Counted from the stretch's first letter, positions 22,173-31,436 are shown. The stretch is 31,540 bases of DNA from an uncultured Parolsenella sp. (GCA_934668375.1 CAKUNF010000017.1:1-31540), one strand, 5' to 3'. The notes: generated by a model not told the origin, from the sequence alone. A program made the numbers and translations.

Positions 22173-24030
22173 GGTTCTCGGCGGACGCTACACCGTCCAG
22201 GACAAGATTGGCATCGGAGGCATGGCCACGGTCTACCGCGGTCTGGACACCGTGCTTGGACGCACGGTCGCCATCAAGACGATGCTGCCGCAGTACGCGG
22301 CCGACCCCTCGTTCGCCGCTCGCTTCAAGCAGGAGGCACAGGCCGCCGCGGCTCTCCAGAGCCCCTACATCGTGGGTGTCTACGACTGGGGCAAGGATGG
22401 CGACACCTACTACATCGTCATGGAGTACCTGCGCGGCACGGACCTCAAGAGCGGTATCCGCAAGCACGGCGCTCTCGACTGCCGCAAGGTGGCCCAGATC
22501 GGCTCGCAGATCTGCCAGGCGCTCTCCGTGGCACACGGACACGACATCATCCACCGCGACATCAAGCCGCAGAACATCATGGTGCAGCCAGACGGCAACA
22601 TCAAGGTGATGGACTTCGGCATCGCGCGCGCAAAGAACAGCCACCTCACGGCCGACAACTCGGTTCTCGGCACGGCGCACTACGTCTCGCCCGAGCAGAC
22701 GCAGGGCAAGGAGCTCGGCCCCACGAGCGACCTGTACTCCCTCGGCATCGTCATGTACGAGGCGGCCACCGGCCGCGTGCCGTTCGATGGGGACGACGCC
22801 ATCGCCGTGGCGCTCAAGCAGGTCAACGAGCAGCCCGTTCCGCCCAGCCAGGTAAACCCGAACGTGGACGCCACGCTCGAGGGCATCATCCTCAAGTGCA
22901 TGCGCAAGAACCCCGCCGAGCGCTTCCAGACGGCAGACGAGCTGCGCCGCGTGCTCAATGACTACTTGGCCGGCCGCATCGTGAACCTCGGTGAGGCCAC
23001 CTCGCTGCTCACCGCCGCCCCCACCTCGCAGCTCAACCGCACGCCGGGAGGCCGCACGCAGGCCATGCCCAGGGCTGCCGTCTCCCCCACCACCACGGGT
23101 CGCATTCCCACCGCGGGCGCCAGCCATGCCTCCAGCATGCAGGTGCCCGAGAAGAAGCCCATGAGCAAGGGCAAGATTGCCGCCATCGTGATTGGCGTCA
23201 TCGCCGCCATTGCGCTCATCGCAGGCGGTGCCATGGCCCTCATGGGCAACGGCTCCGGCACCAAGGCCATGCCCAACCTCGAGGGAATGACCAAGGACGA
23301 GGCCACGGCCAAGCTTGCCGAGTACGGCGATGGCTTCTTTGTGGTGAGCACGTCCGAGCAGTACGACGACAACATCGAGGAGGGCAAGCTCATCAGCCAG
23401 GACCCGGCTCGCAACACCCAGTGCGAGAAGGGCACCAAGGTGAGCCTCGTCTTCTCCAAGGGCAAGAAGCCCGCCGCCACCGTGACGGTCCCAGACCTCA
23501 AGGGCATGACGCCGTCTGAGGCCGAGTCCGCGCTGGCAAAGCTCAACCTCAAGGGAGCTGTGGGAGACTCCGTTGAGTCCGACGACGTCGAGAGCGGCAA
23601 GGTCGCCGGCCAGGACCAGGCTGCCGGCGGCGACGCCAAGGAGGGCGACACGATCACGTACCACCTCTCTTCCGGCGTAGGCAAGGCAGATGCGGGCGAC
23701 CACTCCGGCGAATCGCTGAGCTCTGCCAAGAGCGAGCTCAACTCGCTTGGCTTCACGAACATCAGCGTGTCGCACGCCTACAGCAGCAGCGTGTCCAAGG
23801 GCTACGTCATCAGCCAGAGCCCCACAGGCAACCAGTCCAAGGACACCACGATCACGCTGAGGGTCTCCGACGGTCCCGACCCCGCACAGAGCAACCAGAG
23901 CACCAACTCCGGCAACTCCGGTAACTCCGGAAACTCTGGCAACTCCGGCACTTCGACCGGCGGCAACAGCTCGTCCTCGTCTGACACCGGCAATAGCGAG
24001 ACGGGCGACGAGGACTCCGGCAGCAACTAA
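22162..24030 (+). CDS. pknB: PASTA-domain Ser/Thr protein kinase (PknB-like)
   Basis: This 622-residue receptor kinase has a Hanks-type domain at about residues 10-275 (glycine loop IGIGGMATVY 16-25, Lys39 in VAIK, HRDIKPQN near 131, MDFGIA near 150, GTAHYVSPEQ), a juxtamembrane linker, one span at about 337-360 (KIAAIVIGVIAAIALIAGGA) and three extracellular PASTA repeats (about 370-437, 440-505, 512-575). Residues 580-622 form a Ser/Asn/Gly tail. PASTA domains bind muropeptides or lipid II and localise or activate the kinase. It is an RD kinase, unlike the kinase at 14385. The ATG at 22162 follows GGGAGC. It is the last gene of the wall-growth operon and is closed by a strong terminator. Confidence 0.96.
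   Translation: MADRVLGGRYTVQDKIGIGGMATVYRGLDTVLGRTVAIKTMLPQYAADPSFAARFKQEAQAAAALQSPYIVGVYDWGKDGDTYYIVMEYLRGTDLKSGIRKHGALDCRKVAQIGSQICQALSVAHGHDIIHRDIKPQNIMVQPDGNIKVMDFGIARAKNSHLTADNSVLGTAHYVSPEQTQGKELGPTSDLYSLGIVMYEAATGRVPFDGDDAIAVALKQVNEQPVPPSQVNPNVDATLEGIILKCMRKNPAERFQTADELRRVLNDYLAGRIVNLGEATSLLTAAPTSQLNRTPGGRTQAMPRAAVSPTTTGRIPTAGASHASSMQVPEKKPMSKGKIAAIVIGVIAAIALIAGGAMALMGNGSGTKAMPNLEGMTKDEATAKLAEYGDGFFVVSTSEQYDDNIEEGKLISQDPARNTQCEKGTKVSLVFSKGKKPAATVTVPDLKGMTPSEAESALAKLNLKGAVGDSVESDDVESGKVAGQDQAAGGDAKEGDTITYHLSSGVGKADAGDHSGESLSSAKSELNSLGFTNISVSHAYSSSVSKGYVISQSPTGNQSKDTTITLRVSDGPDPAQSNQSTNSGNSGNSGNSGNSGTSTGGNSSSSSDTGNSETGDEDSGSN
23905..23949 (+). repeat. Five tandem 9-nt units encoding (Asn-Ser-Gly)5 in the PknB tail
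   Basis: Units based on AACTCCGGC repeat five times in frame (residues 582-596), with single third-base or one synonymous second-position variation per unit. Unit gain or loss would keep the frame. Confidence 0.85.
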
Positions 24031-24058
24031 TCCAGGCCTCGGAGCATCTCAACGACTG

Positions 24059-24090
24059 GCGCCGCCTCCCACTCGGGAGACGGCGCTTTT
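24059..24090 (+). terminator. Rho-independent terminator of the kinase/wall-synthesis operon
   Basis: GCGCCGCCTCCC at 24059-24070 pairs with GGGAGACGGCGC at 24075-24086 (one mismatch) around ACTC, then TTTT. It lies 29 nt past the pknB stop codon. Confidence 0.85.
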
Positions 24091-24114
24091 CTCATGCCTT
24101 CGTACTCACACTTT

Positions 24115-24185
24115 CGCGAGTGTAGGTAATGAGTCATATTGGCCCTTCTCAGGCACCCCTAAATGACTCATTACCTACACTCGCG
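24115..24185. repeat. Long perfect hairpin (23-bp stem, 25-nt loop), family member 2
   Basis: The arms 24115-24137 and 24163-24185 are exact reverse complements over 23 bp; the core is GTGTAGGTAATGAGTCAT. The loop is 24138-24162. It lies after the operon terminator and ahead of the convergent tRNA-Arg terminators, with no T-run. It aligns with the reverse complement of the hairpin at 12205-12270, including loop words GCCCTTCT against GCGCTTCT and a CYTAA ending. Confidence 0.85.
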
Positions 24186-24219
24186 CCGAGCGGCCATGGA
24201 CGTCGTCCGATTCAGCAGC

Positions 24220-24257
24220 AAAAGGGGCGCCGTTTCCCCTGCGGGAAGCGGCACCCC
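24220..24257 (-). terminator. Second, distal terminator downstream of tRNA-Arg
   Basis: On the minus strand a 15-bp stem with two imperfect positions (24257-24243 with 24238-24224) around GCAG is followed by TTTT. It lies just past the first tRNA-Arg terminator and would back it up against readthrough into pknB. Confidence 0.6.
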
Positions 24258-24263
24258 ACGTAC

Positions 24264-24297
24264 AAAAAGCGGGCCGGGGCTTGACGTCCCGGCCCGC
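24264..24297 (-). terminator. Rho-independent terminator of tRNA-Arg
   Basis: On the minus strand GCGGGCCGGG (24297-24288) pairs perfectly with CCCGGCCCGC (24278-24269), then TTTTT. It lies 9 nt past the tRNA 3' end. Confidence 0.9.
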
Positions 24298-24306
24298 TGC
24301 CATTTC

Positions 24307-24382
24307 TGGTGCCCCCGGGCCGATTCGAACGGCCGACACCCGCTTTAGGAGAGCGGTGCTCTATCCCCTGAGCTACGAAGGC
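24307..24382 (-). tRNA. tRNA-Arg (anticodon CCT)
   Basis: This 76-nt tRNA has acceptor GCCTTCG pairing (with G-T pairs) to CGGGGGC, then A and an encoded CCA. The anticodon stem CCGCT/AGCGG holds the loop CTCCTAA, giving CCT for AGG codons. The T-arm reads GGCCGTTCGAATCGGCC. Such tRNAs for rare Arg codons are frequent integration sites, but no integrase or duplicated tRNA end lies beside this one. Confidence 0.96.
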
Positions 24383-24428
24383 TTATGTTGCCGAGCGAAC
24401 CCGGCTCCCACGATGTGGGCAATAACCT

Positions 24429-24434
24429 ATTCTA
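24429..24434 (-). promoter_or_regulatory. Candidate -10 of tRNA-Arg
   Basis: TAGAAT on the minus strand lies 46 nt ahead of the tRNA 5' end, in the short gap after the membrane-protein gene. No good -35 is visible; it would fall inside the end of the upstream gene. Confidence 0.35.
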
Positions 24435-24437
24435 ACG

Positions 24438-25052
24438 CTACTTGCCCGACTTCTTCTCGGCACGCTTACGCTCTTCCGCCTCATAGAGGTCGGAAAGCAT
24501 GGCACGACGCTTCTTGGGGCTCAGGCTCGCGACCTTATCCTGCTTCTCATTGCGAATCGGACGAATCTTCATCCACTCGTAGACAAGCGAGGTGATGATG
24601 AAGACATAGGCAAGCACGAGCGAGACCACGGACAGAACGCCGCCCGTCGTCGAGAGGTTATACATGTTGGAGCCGTCGGGAGCCCCAATGTAGCCGAAAG
24701 CGAACGCGCCCACGACGAACAGAAGGCCCAAGCCGAGGAACACCCACCACATGCGGCGGCGCGAGGCGTAGAGCTCGTCCGCCTTGAGCAGGGCGTTCGT
24801 AAGGGAGTTGAAGATGTCCTCCTCTTCGCGCTCGGCGCGGCGGACCTCCTTCTTCTCCTCCTTCGTCATGCCGACGGTGGACGTGGAGCCATCAGGATTC
24901 TTCTTCTTGGCCACGACGCGCACAGAACCGGCGGCCTCGCGAACGGGCTTGGCCTTCGTGGGCGACTTGCGCGTCATACCCGAGGAGGAAGACTTCTTCT
25001 CCTCATCCGTCTGAGGCTGGTTTCGCTTGTTGAACGGGCTACGCTGGGACAT
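24438..25052 (-). CDS. Conserved-type membrane protein of unknown function, two spans
   Basis: I do not recognise a named family. The 204-residue protein has a basic, Ser/Lys-rich N-terminal half (1-75), a helical acidic-basic stretch (EEKKEVRRAEREEEDIFNSL), two membrane spans at about 101-120 (WVFLGLGLLFVVGAFAFGYI) and 136-158 (GVLSVVSLVLAYVFIITSLVY) and a charged tail. Both termini should be cytosolic. The start ATG lies inside the last codons of purC, overlapping by 14 nt, with AAGGAG within the purC end as its ribosome-binding site. It is therefore probably translated from the purC mRNA. Codon use matches the neighbours. The overlap indicates coexpression with purine synthesis, but I see no reason to link the functions. 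Confidence 0.85.
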   Translation of the reverse strand: MSQRSPFNKRNQPQTDEEKKSSSSGMTRKSPTKAKPVREAAGSVRVVAKKKNPDGSTSTVGMTKEEKKEVRRAEREEEDIFNSLTNALLKADELYASRRRMWWVFLGLGLLFVVGAFAFGYIGAPDGSNMYNLSTTGGVLSVVSLVLAYVFIITSLVYEWMKIRPIRNEKQDKVASLSPKKRRAMLSDLYEAEERKRAEKKSGK

Positions 25053-25935
25053 TGCTCTCCTTCATTGGAACGAACTTCTCGCCGGTGATGATCTCGTAGG
25101 CCTCCTGGTAGCGCTGAGAGGCGCCGGCGACGACCTCGGAGGGCAGGTGGGGCGGCTCGCCCGTCATGTCCCAGTTCGCGCGCAGCCAGTCACGGACGTA
25201 CTGCTTGTCGAAGCTGGGCTGCACGTGACCCTCGGCGTAGCCCTCCGCCGGCCAGAAGCGGCTGGAGTCGGGCGTGAGGCACTCGTCAATGATGGCAAGC
25301 TTGCCATCGATGAAGCCAAACTCGAACTTGGTGTCGGCGATGATGATGCCGCGCGTGGCGGCATACTCGGCAGCGGCCTTGTAGATGGCAAGCGAGGCGT
25401 CGCGCAGCTGGGTGGCAACGTCTTGACCCACAATCTCTGCGCAGCGCTCGAACGAGATGTTCTCGTCGTGATCGCCCAAGGCGGCCTTCGTCGACGGCGT
25501 GAAGATGGGCTCGGGGAGCTTCGAGGCCTCGGTAAGACCCTCGGGGAGCTTGATGCCGCAGACCGTGCCGTTCTCGTCATAGGTCTTCTTGCCCGAGCCG
25601 GTGAGGTAGCCGCGGACGATGCACTCGATGGGCACGGTCGTGGCCTTCTTCACGAGCATGGAACGGCCGAGGAGGTAATCCTTGTACTCGGCAAACTCGG
25701 CCGGATAATCAGCCGGGTCAAGCGAGATGACGTGGTTGGGCAGAATATCCTCGAACTTCTTGAACCAGAAGGCCGAGACACGCGTGAGGATCTCTCCCTT
25801 GTACGGAATCTCATCCGGAAGGATGAAGTCGTACGCGCTGATGCGATCGCTCGCGACCATCAGCAGCGAGTCACCGCAGTCGTAGATGTCTCGGACCTTG
25901 CCTTGCGAGTCTGGGCGCTTCCCCATTGCTGCCAT
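25039..25935 (-). CDS. purC: Phosphoribosylaminoimidazole-succinocarboxamide (SAICAR) synthase
   Basis: This 298-residue enzyme joins aspartate to CAIR with ATP in de novo purine synthesis. Family blocks include GKVRDIYDCGDSLLMVASDR, ISAYDFILPDEIPYKG, PIECIVRGYLTGSG, the IADTKFEFG metal/substrate block and DECLTPDSSRFW. At close to 300 residues it belongs to the longer, yeast-like SAICAR synthase type, not the 235-residue E. coli type. I chose the ATG at 25935 (MAAMGKRPDSQGKVRD), preceded by GAGGGGAAG at slightly long spacing; the ATG at 25926 is an alternative. An upstream start at 26049 would overlap the promoter and terminator. It lies between the two-component system and a membrane-protein gene. 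purB is also in this window but not adjacent. Confidence 0.96.
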   Translation of the reverse strand: MAAMGKRPDSQGKVRDIYDCGDSLLMVASDRISAYDFILPDEIPYKGEILTRVSAFWFKKFEDILPNHVISLDPADYPAEFAEYKDYLLGRSMLVKKATTVPIECIVRGYLTGSGKKTYDENGTVCGIKLPEGLTEASKLPEPIFTPSTKAALGDHDENISFERCAEIVGQDVATQLRDASLAIYKAAAEYAATRGIIIADTKFEFGFIDGKLAIIDECLTPDSSRFWPAEGYAEGHVQPSFDKQYVRDWLRANWDMTGEPPHLPSEVVAGASQRYQEAYEIITGEKFVPMKESNVPA

Positions 25936-25987
25936 ACGGCACCGCTTCCCCTCGGTTGAGTTACGCAAAACCGGCAATAACCCGTCT

Positions 25988-25993
25988 ATTGTA
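25988..25993 (-). promoter_or_regulatory. Candidate -10 of purC
   Basis: TACAAT on the minus strand lies about 50 nt ahead of the purC start, directly past the histidine-kinase terminator. The -35 position overlaps the terminator stem and is a poor match. Confidence 0.45.
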
Positions 25994-25997
25994 GTAG

Positions 25998-26028
25998 AAA
26001 AGCGCTCCCCGCCTAGGACGAGGAGCGC
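25998..26028 (-). terminator. Rho-independent terminator of the two-component operon
   Basis: On the minus strand GCGCTCCTC (26028-26020) pairs with GGGGAGCGC (26010-26002) with one wobble, then TTTTCT. It lies about 30 nt past the kinase stop codon. Confidence 0.75.
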
Positions 26029-26060
26029 CGCAACAAGCCTGGAAGCCACGTGAATCGGGA

Positions 26061-27641
26061 CTACTTCTCCTCTCCGGGAAGCTGAGGGGTGCGCTCCTGC
26101 ACGCGAGGGATGTGGAGCGTGAACTTGGTGCCCTTGCCCAGCTCGGACTCCACGCCGATAAAGCCGTGGTGACGGTCGATGATCTCCTTCGTCACGGCAA
26201 GGCCCACGCCAAGGCCACCACTCACGCGCTCACGGCTGGCATCGGAGCGCCAGAAGCGGCTGAACACGCGCGCGAGGTCCTCCTTGGCGATGCCAATGCC
26301 CGTGTCCGCAACAGACACCAGCACGTCTCTGCCCTCCTGGGCCACGCTCACGACCACATAGCCGTCCTCGGGCGTGTAGCGCAGGGCGTTGGACATGAGG
26401 TTGATGATAGCTTGGCGAATCATGTCGCGGTCCACCTCGCAGAAGAGCTCGCGGCGGTTCGTCTTGACATCGAGCTTCAGGCGAAGGCCGCGGTCTGCGA
26501 ACAGCTGCTCCTGGGCCTCGACCACGGAACGAACGAGGCGAATCATGTCCGTCTTCTCGGGATTGAACTTCGTGGTTCCGTTCTCGATGCGCGAGAGCTG
26601 CAGCATCGCGGAGACGAGACGAGACAGGCGCCTCACCTCACTGGCCACGGTCTCAAGATGCTCCTCGTCTGCCGGCAGCACGCCATCCTGCATGGCCTCG
26701 ACGGTTGCGAGCATGGCCATGAGCGGCGTGCGCAGCTCGTGGGCAACGTCGCTCGTGAGGCGATGCTCGAGCTTGAGATCGCGCTCGAGCGAGGTCGCCA
26801 TGTCGTCGAACGTCTCGCCCAGCTGGCCGATCTCGTCGTCACCGACGATGCCGGTGCGAGCCGTGAGATCGCCGGAACGAATCTGGGCGGCCGTTGAGGT
26901 GATGGACTTGATGGGCTTCGCCAGCTTGCGGGAGACGATGACGCCCATGACGCACGCGAGAATGACGGCGACGATCGCCGCGTAGACAACGGCGTTGTAC
27001 GAGGTGGTGCGGAAGGCGGCGTCACCCTTTGTGAGCAGGGCATCGCTGCCAAAGGCCCACAGGCGCACCGTTCCCACCACGTTGCCAGACGAATCGGTGA
27101 TGTCATGCGACACGACCGAGTCCGCGTCCGTGGGCGCCAGCGAGACGCCCTTGGAACGCGACGCCGTGGCCGCGCTCGCGACCTCTCCGGCGTCCTCGTG
27201 CTCGGCACCGCGAGACCACGTGTCGTCGTAGACGATGCCGCCATTGGCATCGATCACCTGGACGCCGACCTCGCTCGATATGGACGAGGACTGCACGGTG
27301 CGATCCACGTCCTCATCGGACCAGCCGTTCACCGTGTCATATGACTCGGCCAGGCCGTCGGCGATGACGGACGCATAGCGCTCCATGTTCGAGCGCGTGT
27401 AGCTCATGAACTGGGCTTCCCAGTTGACGCCCAGAACGGTGATGAGGATGATCGCCGTTACGGCGGCAACGCCGGCGAACATGAGCGTCATCTTGCCACG
27501 GTACGACATGTGCCGCGACTGGCGGTTCGAGAGGGTCTTCCATGAGGCCTTCGAGCCATCGGACGTCTTGAGCGCCTCGGGAATGTCATCCTCGGGGCGC
27601 TCCTGACGAATCTTCTTGCCTATGACGAACTTGGCGGCCAA
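26061..27641 (-). CDS. Membrane sensor histidine kinase
   Basis: This 526-residue kinase is the partner of the adjacent response regulator. Layout: a basic cytosolic N-terminus (1-50), a span at about 51-73, an extracellular sensor region (about 75-213), a second span at about 215-237, HAMP (about 238-290), and the HisKA box SDVAHELRTPL with phospho-acceptor His301. The HATPase domain has the N box (INLMSNALRYTPEDG), the G1 box VADTGIGIA, the F box VFSRFWRSDASR and the G2 box GLGVGLAV. The frame opens with TTG at 27641 (MAAKFVIGKK), 24 nt after the regulator stop, with GAGGGAGAG as ribosome-binding site; the ATG for Met45 is possible but would remove the basic tail. The extracellular region is acidic and Ser-rich, with no sensor fold I can name. 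The overall type is PhoR/ResE-like; the signal is unknown. Confidence 0.94.
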   Translation of the reverse strand: MAAKFVIGKKIRQERPEDDIPEALKTSDGSKASWKTLSNRQSRHMSYRGKMTLMFAGVAAVTAIILITVLGVNWEAQFMSYTRSNMERYASVIADGLAESYDTVNGWSDEDVDRTVQSSSISSEVGVQVIDANGGIVYDDTWSRGAEHEDAGEVASAATASRSKGVSLAPTDADSVVSHDITDSSGNVVGTVRLWAFGSDALLTKGDAAFRTTSYNAVVYAAIVAVILACVMGVIVSRKLAKPIKSITSTAAQIRSGDLTARTGIVGDDEIGQLGETFDDMATSLERDLKLEHRLTSDVAHELRTPLMAMLATVEAMQDGVLPADEEHLETVASEVRRLSRLVSAMLQLSRIENGTTKFNPEKTDMIRLVRSVVEAQEQLFADRGLRLKLDVKTNRRELFCEVDRDMIRQAIINLMSNALRYTPEDGYVVVSVAQEGRDVLVSVADTGIGIAKEDLARVFSRFWRSDASRERVSGGLGVGLAVTKEIIDRHHGFIGVESELGKGTKFTLHIPRVQERTPQLPGEEK

Positions 27642-27665
27642 CAGGTCACTCTCCCTCGGCCTCGG

Positions 27666-28385
27666 CTACTTCTCTTCCTTCTCCGCAGGCTCGGGGGCAT
27701 CGAAGCGATAGCCAACGCCGTGCACCGTGTAGAGCCACGTGGGATTGCGTGGGTCGTCGCCGAGCTTGGCGCGCAGGTTCTTGACGTGGGAGTCAATCGT
27801 GCGCTCATAGCCCTCGAAGTCGTAGCCCAGGACCTTCTCGACAAGCTCCATGCGGCTGTAGACCTGGCCGGGATAACGGGCGAGCGTCACGAGCAGCTTG
27901 AACTCAGAGGCGGTGAGGTCAACCTCCTTGCCGCGGACCGTGACCTTGTGCGCGGAGATGTTGATGACGAGGTCACCGTAGTCCAGCACCTCGAGCGTGG
28001 GCTCGCTCTCGGTGCGGGCGCGACGCAGCAGCGCGCGCACGCGGGCAACGAGCTCGCGCGGCGAGAACGGCTTCACGAGGTAGTCGTCCGCACCAAGCTC
28101 GAGGCCAATGATGCGGTCCTCGACCTGGTCCTTGGCCGTGACCATGATGATGGGCACATCGGACTGGTCGCGGATGGCGCGGCAGACGCGCTCGCCAGAG
28201 AGCTTGGGGAGCATGAGGTCGAGCACGACGAGGTCAAAGCCATGCTTCTCGAACTCGTCGACGGCGGCCTGGCCGTCACCCACGGCACGGACCCAGTAGC
28301 CCTCGCGCTCGAAGTATGCGGCGACAGCCTCGCGAATGGCCTTCTCGTCCTCGACCAGCAGAATCTTCTTAGTGTCCGAAGCCAT
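27666..28385 (-). CDS. OmpR-family response regulator
   Basis: This 239-residue regulator has a receiver domain (about 1-120) with the acidic pair in LLVEDEKAIR, phospho-acceptor Asp56 in VVLDLMLPK, the switch residue in MVTAKD and the conserved lysine in LVKPFSPREL. A winged-helix DNA-binding domain (about 130-230) follows, with LTASEFKLL and ERTIDSHVKNLRAKLGDD, LYTVHGVGYRF. This is the PhoB/OmpR subfamily. The ATG at 28385 follows GGGAGG at good spacing. An upstream start at 28475 would read through the promoter region. It precedes its kinase by 24 nt and the pair shares a terminator. The gene order regulator-kinase is typical. Targets are not visible here. Confidence 0.95.
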   Translation of the reverse strand: MASDTKKILLVEDEKAIREAVAAYFEREGYWVRAVGDGQAAVDEFEKHGFDLVVLDLMLPKLSGERVCRAIRDQSDVPIIMVTAKDQVEDRIIGLELGADDYLVKPFSPRELVARVRALLRRARTESEPTLEVLDYGDLVINISAHKVTVRGKEVDLTASEFKLLVTLARYPGQVYSRMELVEKVLGYDFEGYERTIDSHVKNLRAKLGDDPRNPTWLYTVHGVGYRFDAPEPAEKEEK

Positions 28386-28441
28386 GACGGCCTCCCTATC
28401 AGCTTTAGGCCAAGCGCAGACGCTCGGCATTCCTATTTCGC

Positions 28442-28469
28442 AGTTTACCCCAACGGGACATTCAGCTAA
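28442..28469 (-). promoter_or_regulatory. Candidate promoter of the response regulator operon
   Basis: On the minus strand TTAGCT (28469-28464) and TAAACT (28447-28442) are 16 nt apart and lie about 57 nt ahead of the regulator start. The match to consensus is partial. Confidence 0.35.
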
Positions 28470-28500
28470 CCACAAGGCTTGCGTGCGGCTGCCACACGTC

Positions 28501-29733
28501 CTAGAGCGACCAAGCGCGCACCGTAACTGAGCTGGGATAACCCGACTGCTCGTCCTTCACCGTGGCAAACGTCACGAACGTCGACGTCGTGCCCACGCTC
28601 GCCGGGTAGTCGCCAAAGTCGAGCGTGCGGTTGGGGGCAGACAACGTGGCGTAGGTCTGCGCGTTCGTGTCAACGATCACGTGCGAGGCGCGCGTCTTGA
28701 CAAGGTAGACGCCACCCTTGCCCGCGACGACCGCGGCCGGCTCGCGCGGCAGCACGACAAACGAGCCGTCGCCGGAACCGATGTAGGTACCCATGTTGCC
28801 AAGAAGGCCGCCCGTTCCGTAGTTGGCCTCGATGGAGAAAACGAACTTCCCGTCCATGTGGGTGGCATACATCGGGGCGACGCTCGCGGGCAGGACAAGC
28901 TGGTCAACCTGCGTGGACAGGTCCGAGTCAAGCGAGTAGGCCGTAATGCCGTAGTAACGGCCCTCGCTCACGCGCACGCGCGGGACGAGCGTGACGTTGC
29001 CGTCCGACACCGTGGGCGCACAGGCGAAGCGCCCTTGGGACCGAACGACCTCATCGGCAGAGTCGGCACCGGCCTTCCACAGGTAGCACGAGGAGCTCTC
29101 CGTTGACTTGGAGCCAGACGAGGACGGCATGACAAGCCAGATGACGCTCGTTCCCGAGCAGCAGGCCAGCGGCGGGTCATAGTCCGCGTCTCCCTTCCAC
29201 AGCGTCGTGACCGTGCCGAGGCTGCCGTCTGAGAAGGGAGCGGCAAACAGGCGCCAGTCGTGGCTCACGATGTCCAGCTCGGTCCAGGCAAACACGGAGT
29301 CCGAGCACTGCGCGTCGTAGATGACGAAGTTGCCGCCCGTCCTCGAGACGTCAACGAGCAGCGAATTCGTTCCCGAGGAGACCGAGAAGGCGCCGGCGCT
29401 CGTCATGGCAGAGGGCGTCTCGCTTGGCACCACGTATGGCTTCCACGGGCCCTCGGACGGACGCAGCACGCAGCCGAGCGGCAGGTTCCATGAGCCTGCC
29501 TCCGCAAGCGACGCCGTGCCGCGGCCGTCTGCGGCCAGCTCGTAGGTGCCCTGGATGTCTCCGGAGCCCACGACATAGGTGGCCGTGCCCGAGTCCACGA
29601 CGACGGGATCGGAGGTCGACTCTGCGGGCTTGCCGCACGACGACAGCACCGAGATGGCGGCCGCGCCGGCAGCAGTCGCCGCGGTGCCGCGAAGGAAGGA
29701 GCGCCTCGATATGTTGCTCGGAAGGATAGGCAT
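28501..29733 (-). CDS. Tat-exported lipoprotein of unknown function
   Basis: This 410-residue protein begins with a twin-arginine signal SRRSFLRG (Arg10, Arg11), an Ala-rich hydrophobic stretch and the lipobox LSSC with Cys33. It should be exported folded and lipid-anchored outside the cell. The mature part is rich in Ser, Thr, Gly and short beta-like segments repeated over about 360 residues (many SSG, GTY, WKxG turns), which suggests a beta-propeller, but I can name no family. There is no catalytic motif that I recognise. The ATG is 9 nt after the TSCPD gene stop and lacks a clear ribosome-binding site, so translation may be coupled. Export by Tat suggests cofactor binding or cytosolic folding, though this is inference. 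Confidence 0.85.
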   Translation of the reverse strand: MPILPSNISRRSFLRGTAATAAGAAAISVLSSCGKPAESTSDPVVVDSGTATYVVGSGDIQGTYELAADGRGTASLAEAGSWNLPLGCVLRPSEGPWKPYVVPSETPSAMTSAGAFSVSSGTNSLLVDVSRTGGNFVIYDAQCSDSVFAWTELDIVSHDWRLFAAPFSDGSLGTVTTLWKGDADYDPPLACCSGTSVIWLVMPSSSGSKSTESSSCYLWKAGADSADEVVRSQGRFACAPTVSDGNVTLVPRVRVSEGRYYGITAYSLDSDLSTQVDQLVLPASVAPMYATHMDGKFVFSIEANYGTGGLLGNMGTYIGSGDGSFVVLPREPAAVVAGKGGVYLVKTRASHVIVDTNAQTYATLSAPNRTLDFGDYPASVGTTSTFVTFATVKDEQSGYPSSVTVRAWSL

Positions 29734-29742
29734 GGGTCTCGG

Positions 29743-30009
29743 CTACGCCTGAGCGGCCTCGCGGGCCTCAGCCAGGCCGCGGGTGAGCTGGTCTGCGCAG
29801 GAGGTCTGGCGCGGGCCACAGGTGTTACCAGCAAGAATGCCGGAAATCTCGTCAACGGAGTGACCAGCCACGAGCTTGGAGATGGCCTTGAGGTTGCCAT
29901 TGCAGCCACCCTCGAACGAGACCTGCTCGATGGTGTTGCCGTCATCGGACAGGCCGATGTGGATCATGCGGGAGCACACGCCACGCGGGCGGAAGTCATA
30001 GCTGAACAT
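29743..30009 (-). CDS. TSCPD-domain small protein (TIGR03905-like)
   Basis: This 88-residue protein matches my recollection of the stand-alone TSCPD family. It has four Cys: Cys12 (RGVCSRM), Cys36 (FEGGCNGNL), Cys64 (NTCGPRQ) and Cys71 (TSCADQL). TSCPD domains otherwise occur at the C-terminus of class II ribonucleotide reductases and are thought to bind metal or take part in thiol chemistry. The core VSFEGGCNGNLKAISKLV and GNTCGPRQTSCADQL are the two conserved halves. The ATG at 30009 follows AGGAGGAG. It is between purB and the Tat lipoprotein on the same strand, with a short hairpin on the purB side. Function is unknown. Confidence 0.88.
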   Translation of the reverse strand: MFSYDFRPRGVCSRMIHIGLSDDGNTIEQVSFEGGCNGNLKAISKLVAGHSVDEISGILAGNTCGPRQTSCADQLTRGLAEAREAAQA

Positions 30010-30031
30010 AATTCTCCTCCTGTCGAAACAA

Positions 30032-30067
30032 GCCGTGCCGAGAAGTATCCCCGCTTCCCGGCACGGC
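30032..30067 (-). terminator. Terminator-like hairpin between purB and the TSCPD gene
   Basis: On the minus strand GCCGTGCCG (30067-30059) pairs exactly with CGGCACGGC (30040-30032) around a long loop, followed by TTGTTT. It would terminate or reduce purB transcription ahead of the TSCPD gene. Confidence 0.55.
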
Positions 30068-30089
30068 CATACCAGTTGTGCTGTCGCGC

Positions 30090-31436
<1,347 letters not shown>

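Noticed and set aside
20500..23775. Two minus-strand frames of more than 500 codons opposite the SEDS-PBP and pknB genes
   Set aside because: Same antisense effect; no motifs, no ribosome-binding site, and the plus-strand products are complete.
24307..24382. tRNA-Arg as an integration site of a genomic island
   Set aside because: No integrase or duplicated tRNA 3' end is nearby, and two terminators follow as in an ordinary tRNA unit.
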